In this document: positions 40,765-42,138 of the stretch, piece after piece
Position numbering within the stretch: the first letter of the stretch is position 1
Layout of the letters: each line of letters starts with the position of its first letter
Source: an uncultured bacterium
GTDB taxonomy: Bacteria; Cyanobacteriota; Vampirovibrionia; Gastranaerophilales; Gastranaerophilaceae
DNA: 42,138 bases
Direction of reading: 5' to 3'
Assembly (NCBI GenBank): GCA_900551965.1
Contig: URYF01000007.1
Location: forward strand, 1 to 42,138
Program-made: the position numbers and the translations under genes
Notes under the pieces: model-generated
Databases searched by the model: none
What the model was told of the DNA's origin: nothing
Seen by the model: the letters and a program-made list of their open reading frames with translations, nothing else

Positions 40765-41691
40765 ATGAAAAATATAGAAAAAGTTTTAATTTGCGGAATA
40801 GGTGCTATAGGCTCTATATACGCTAACCAAATAAGTGAATACGACAATAAAAACTTACGGATTCTTGTCGATGAAAAAAGATTGCAAAATTATACTAAAA
40901 ATCCGAAAATTTTTAACGGAAAACCCCTTAATCTTAATTATGTCTTATCTGATGAAACCGGCTATAAAGCGGATTTAATTATTATTGCAACAAAATTTGA
41001 CGGACTTTTTGATACAGTTAAAAATATCAAAAATTTTGTTAAACAAGATACTGTTATTATTTCTCTTCTAAACGGAGTGACAAGCGAAGAAATAATTGCT
41101 GCCGGATATGGCTGGACAAATTTACCGCTTGCATATTACATCGGGCACAGTGCAATGAGAGAAGGGTCAAATATTGTTCATGACGGAATAGGTATGATTG
41201 TGTTTGGAATAAAAGACCCTACTCAAACTAATCCGCAATGTGTTACCCGTATAAAAAATTATTTTGATAAAGTTGGAATAAAATATAAGAATCCTGAAGA
41301 TATGCTTCATTCATACTGGCTAAAATATATGTTAAATGTCGGTTCAAATCAGCCATCAGCAATTTTAGGGATGACTTTTGGACAAATGCAGTCTAATAAA
41401 AAATTTAAAGAATTTTTTATTAATATAATGAAAGAAGTTCAAATTGCGGCAAAATTTGAAGGGGTTAAAAACACTGAAACAATGATAGATGAAGCCTTAG
41501 CTTCGTTTGCAAAAATGTCTCCGAACGGCAAAACTTCAATGCTACAAGATGTCGAAGCAAAACGCAAAACTGAAGTAGAAATGTTTGCAGGCACAATGAT
41601 TAAATTCGGTGAAAAATATAATTTCCCAACCCCGTATAATCATGTTTTAAAAGAGATGTTTGAAGTAATTCACGAGAATTTTACAAACTAA
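40765..41691 (+). CDS. panE: 2-dehydropantoate 2-reductase family protein
   Basis: Ketopantoate reductase (PanE/ApbA) makes pantoate for coenzyme A with NADPH. The 308-residue protein begins with the Rossmann 'VLICGIGAIGSIYA' and has 'IIIATKFDGL', 'ISLLNGVTSEE', 'WLKYMLNVGSNQPSAILG' with the catalytic Lys of the family, and 'KTSMLQDVEAKRKTEVE', with Ser/Asp/Glu in the substrate position. Bacteria carry several PanE-like proteins with other substrates, so activity is probable, not certain. A TATAAT box lies 20 bases before the start codon. Confidence 0.85.
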   Translation: MKNIEKVLICGIGAIGSIYANQISEYDNKNLRILVDEKRLQNYTKNPKIFNGKPLNLNYVLSDETGYKADLIIIATKFDGLFDTVKNIKNFVKQDTVIISLLNGVTSEEIIAAGYGWTNLPLAYYIGHSAMREGSNIVHDGIGMIVFGIKDPTQTNPQCVTRIKNYFDKVGIKYKNPEDMLHSYWLKYMLNVGSNQPSAILGMTFGQMQSNKKFKEFFINIMKEVQIAAKFEGVKNTETMIDEALASFAKMSPNGKTSMLQDVEAKRKTEVEMFAGTMIKFGEKYNFPTPYNHVLKEMFEVIHENFTN

Positions 41692-41939
41692 TCATCCCAA
41701 CAATCATCACAATATCTATGCTTCCATCTTTTTTTATGTTTTTTATATTTTCTATGATGGTGATGCCTGTAATACCCATCATCTTGACCTAAACGAACAT
41801 GCATTTGAGAATTCTGCCCACTTACAGTAATACTTGCAGATGGTCTTCTCCACCAAAACCATCTACAACAACCATCATCTGCCAATACAATATTTGCAGA
41901 AAATGTTAAACAGATTAACAATAATAAGACTTTTTTCAA
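41688..41939 (-). CDS. Secreted His/Lys/Cys-rich small protein
   Basis: This 83-residue precursor has a signal peptide (about 1-20, cleavage after VLA). The mature part is short: a CCRWFWWRR cluster, a central 'ITVSGQNSQMHVRLG' strand, a His/Lys block 'YYRHHHHRKYKKHKKRWKHRY' and a final CDDCWDD. The Cys pairs and His run suggest metal binding; this is inference. The start is TTG with AAGGAG 7 bases upstream, which is convincing. Its 3' end overlaps panE by 4 bases. Confidence 0.65.
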   Translation of the reverse strand: MKKVLLLLICLTFSANIVLADDGCCRWFWWRRPSASITVSGQNSQMHVRLGQDDGYYRHHHHRKYKKHKKRWKHRYCDDCWDD

Positions 41940-42055
41940 TACGTTTCTCCTTTTATTTAGAAGAGCATTCTCTCATATTAAATGTATATATACAATTATT
42001 TGTATATAATTTGTAACATATAGTTGCATTTTAAATAAATATATAAATACAAAAT

Positions 42056-42091
42056 AAAAAAGAGGTAAAAGAAAACTTTACCTCTTTTTTA
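42056..42091 (-). terminator. Bidirectional terminator at tRNA-Ile
   Basis: AGAGGTAAA (42061-42069) and TTTACCTCT (42077-42085) form a perfect stem flanked by A-runs and T-runs on both sides. It ends the leftward tRNA-Ile transcript. Confidence 0.85.
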
Positions 42092-42093
42092 TA

Positions 42094-42138
42094 TGGGCCG
42101 CAGTGGACTCGAACCACCGACCTCACCCTTATCAGGGG
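42094..42138 (-). tRNA. tRNA-Ile (anticodon GAT), 3' part only
   Basis: Reading leftward, the anticodon loop CTGATAA carries anticodon GAT (42133-42131). The 3' anticodon stem GGGTG, the variable loop, the T-arm with TTCGAGT and the acceptor strand GCGGCCC plus A follow. The 5' half lies beyond the window. CCA is not encoded (TAT follows), unlike tRNA-Leu in this window. GAT is typical of rRNA-operon-linked tRNA-Ile, though no rRNA is visible here. Confidence 0.9.

Noticed and set aside
1..42138. CRISPR array, insertion sequence or prophage structural genes
   Set aside because: No regularly spaced repeats, transposase, or capsid, tail or terminase genes were seen; only the recombinase fragment and small repeats hint at mobility.

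Overview
This AT-rich window uses the standard code and looks like a chromosomal segment of a Gram-negative, flagellated, fermentative bacterium. The best guess is the non-photosynthetic cyanobacterial class Vampirovibrionia/Melainabacteria, order Gastranaerophilales. This is inference: the window has an Omp85/BamA with about three POTRA domains after a long N-terminal extension (as in cyanobacteria), Skp/OmpH, flagellar rod genes, a pyrophosphate-dependent phosphofructokinase, many class III pseudopilin-like proteins and EF-hand/LysM proteins. No rRNA gene or marker protein here settles the taxonomy.

Layout. (1) 1-1.6 kb: decayed element end. It holds the C-terminus of a large serine recombinase, phased TTCCCAT repeats, an 11-nt copy of a tRNA-Ala/tmRNA 3' end with a terminator, and an MFS transporter pseudogene. 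(2) 1.6-4.2 kb: small proteins, including a Spy/CpxP-like periplasmic protein. (3) 4.4-6.5 kb: a GAF-like/GGDEF/HD-GYP c-di-GMP protein behind a structured leader. (4) 6.5-8.9 kb: two copies, one decayed, of a convergent pair made of a small membrane protein and a toxin-like protein. (5) 8.9-9.6 kb: thiE. (6) 9.7-16.5 kb: the fatty-acid/phospholipid cluster yceD-rpmF-plsX-fabH-fabD-fabG-acpP-fabF, with a leading promoter and an extra acpP promoter inside a perfect inverted repeat. (7) 16.6-18.9 kb: a secreted TPR protein, a small orphan gene, tRNA-Leu(GAG), and a guanidine-I riboswitch controlling an SMR guanidinium exporter. (8) 18.9-19.4 kb: GC-rich interspersed repeats. (9) 19.4-23.1 kb, minus strand: flagellar rod genes (FlgF-like, FlgG-like, flgB, flgC) followed by a DUF3137 membrane protein and another membrane protein. 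(10) 23.4-25.4 kb: three tandem pseudopilins. (11) 25.5-31.9 kb, minus strand: speE, an EF-hand/LysM protein, and the run grpE-dnaJ-beta-propeller-O-methyltransferase-HIT. (12) 32.1-33.8 kb: pfp. (13) 33.8-39.5 kb, minus strand: rsmI-bamA-skp-udp-FlhA-C-like protein. (14) 39.5-42.1 kb: GC-rich direct repeats, an HD-domain protein lacking GYP, a ketopantoate reductase-family gene, a His-rich secreted peptide and a partial tRNA-Ile(GAT).

Most of the window is housekeeping: lipid synthesis, envelope assembly, chaperones and motility. The two least ordinary pieces are a soluble protein joining a DUF4177-like domain to an FlhA cytoplasmic-like domain, placed directly behind bamA-skp-udp, and the duplicated toxin-like/membrane-protein module at 6.5-8.8 kb. 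Functions were assigned by reading motifs; no database search was run.
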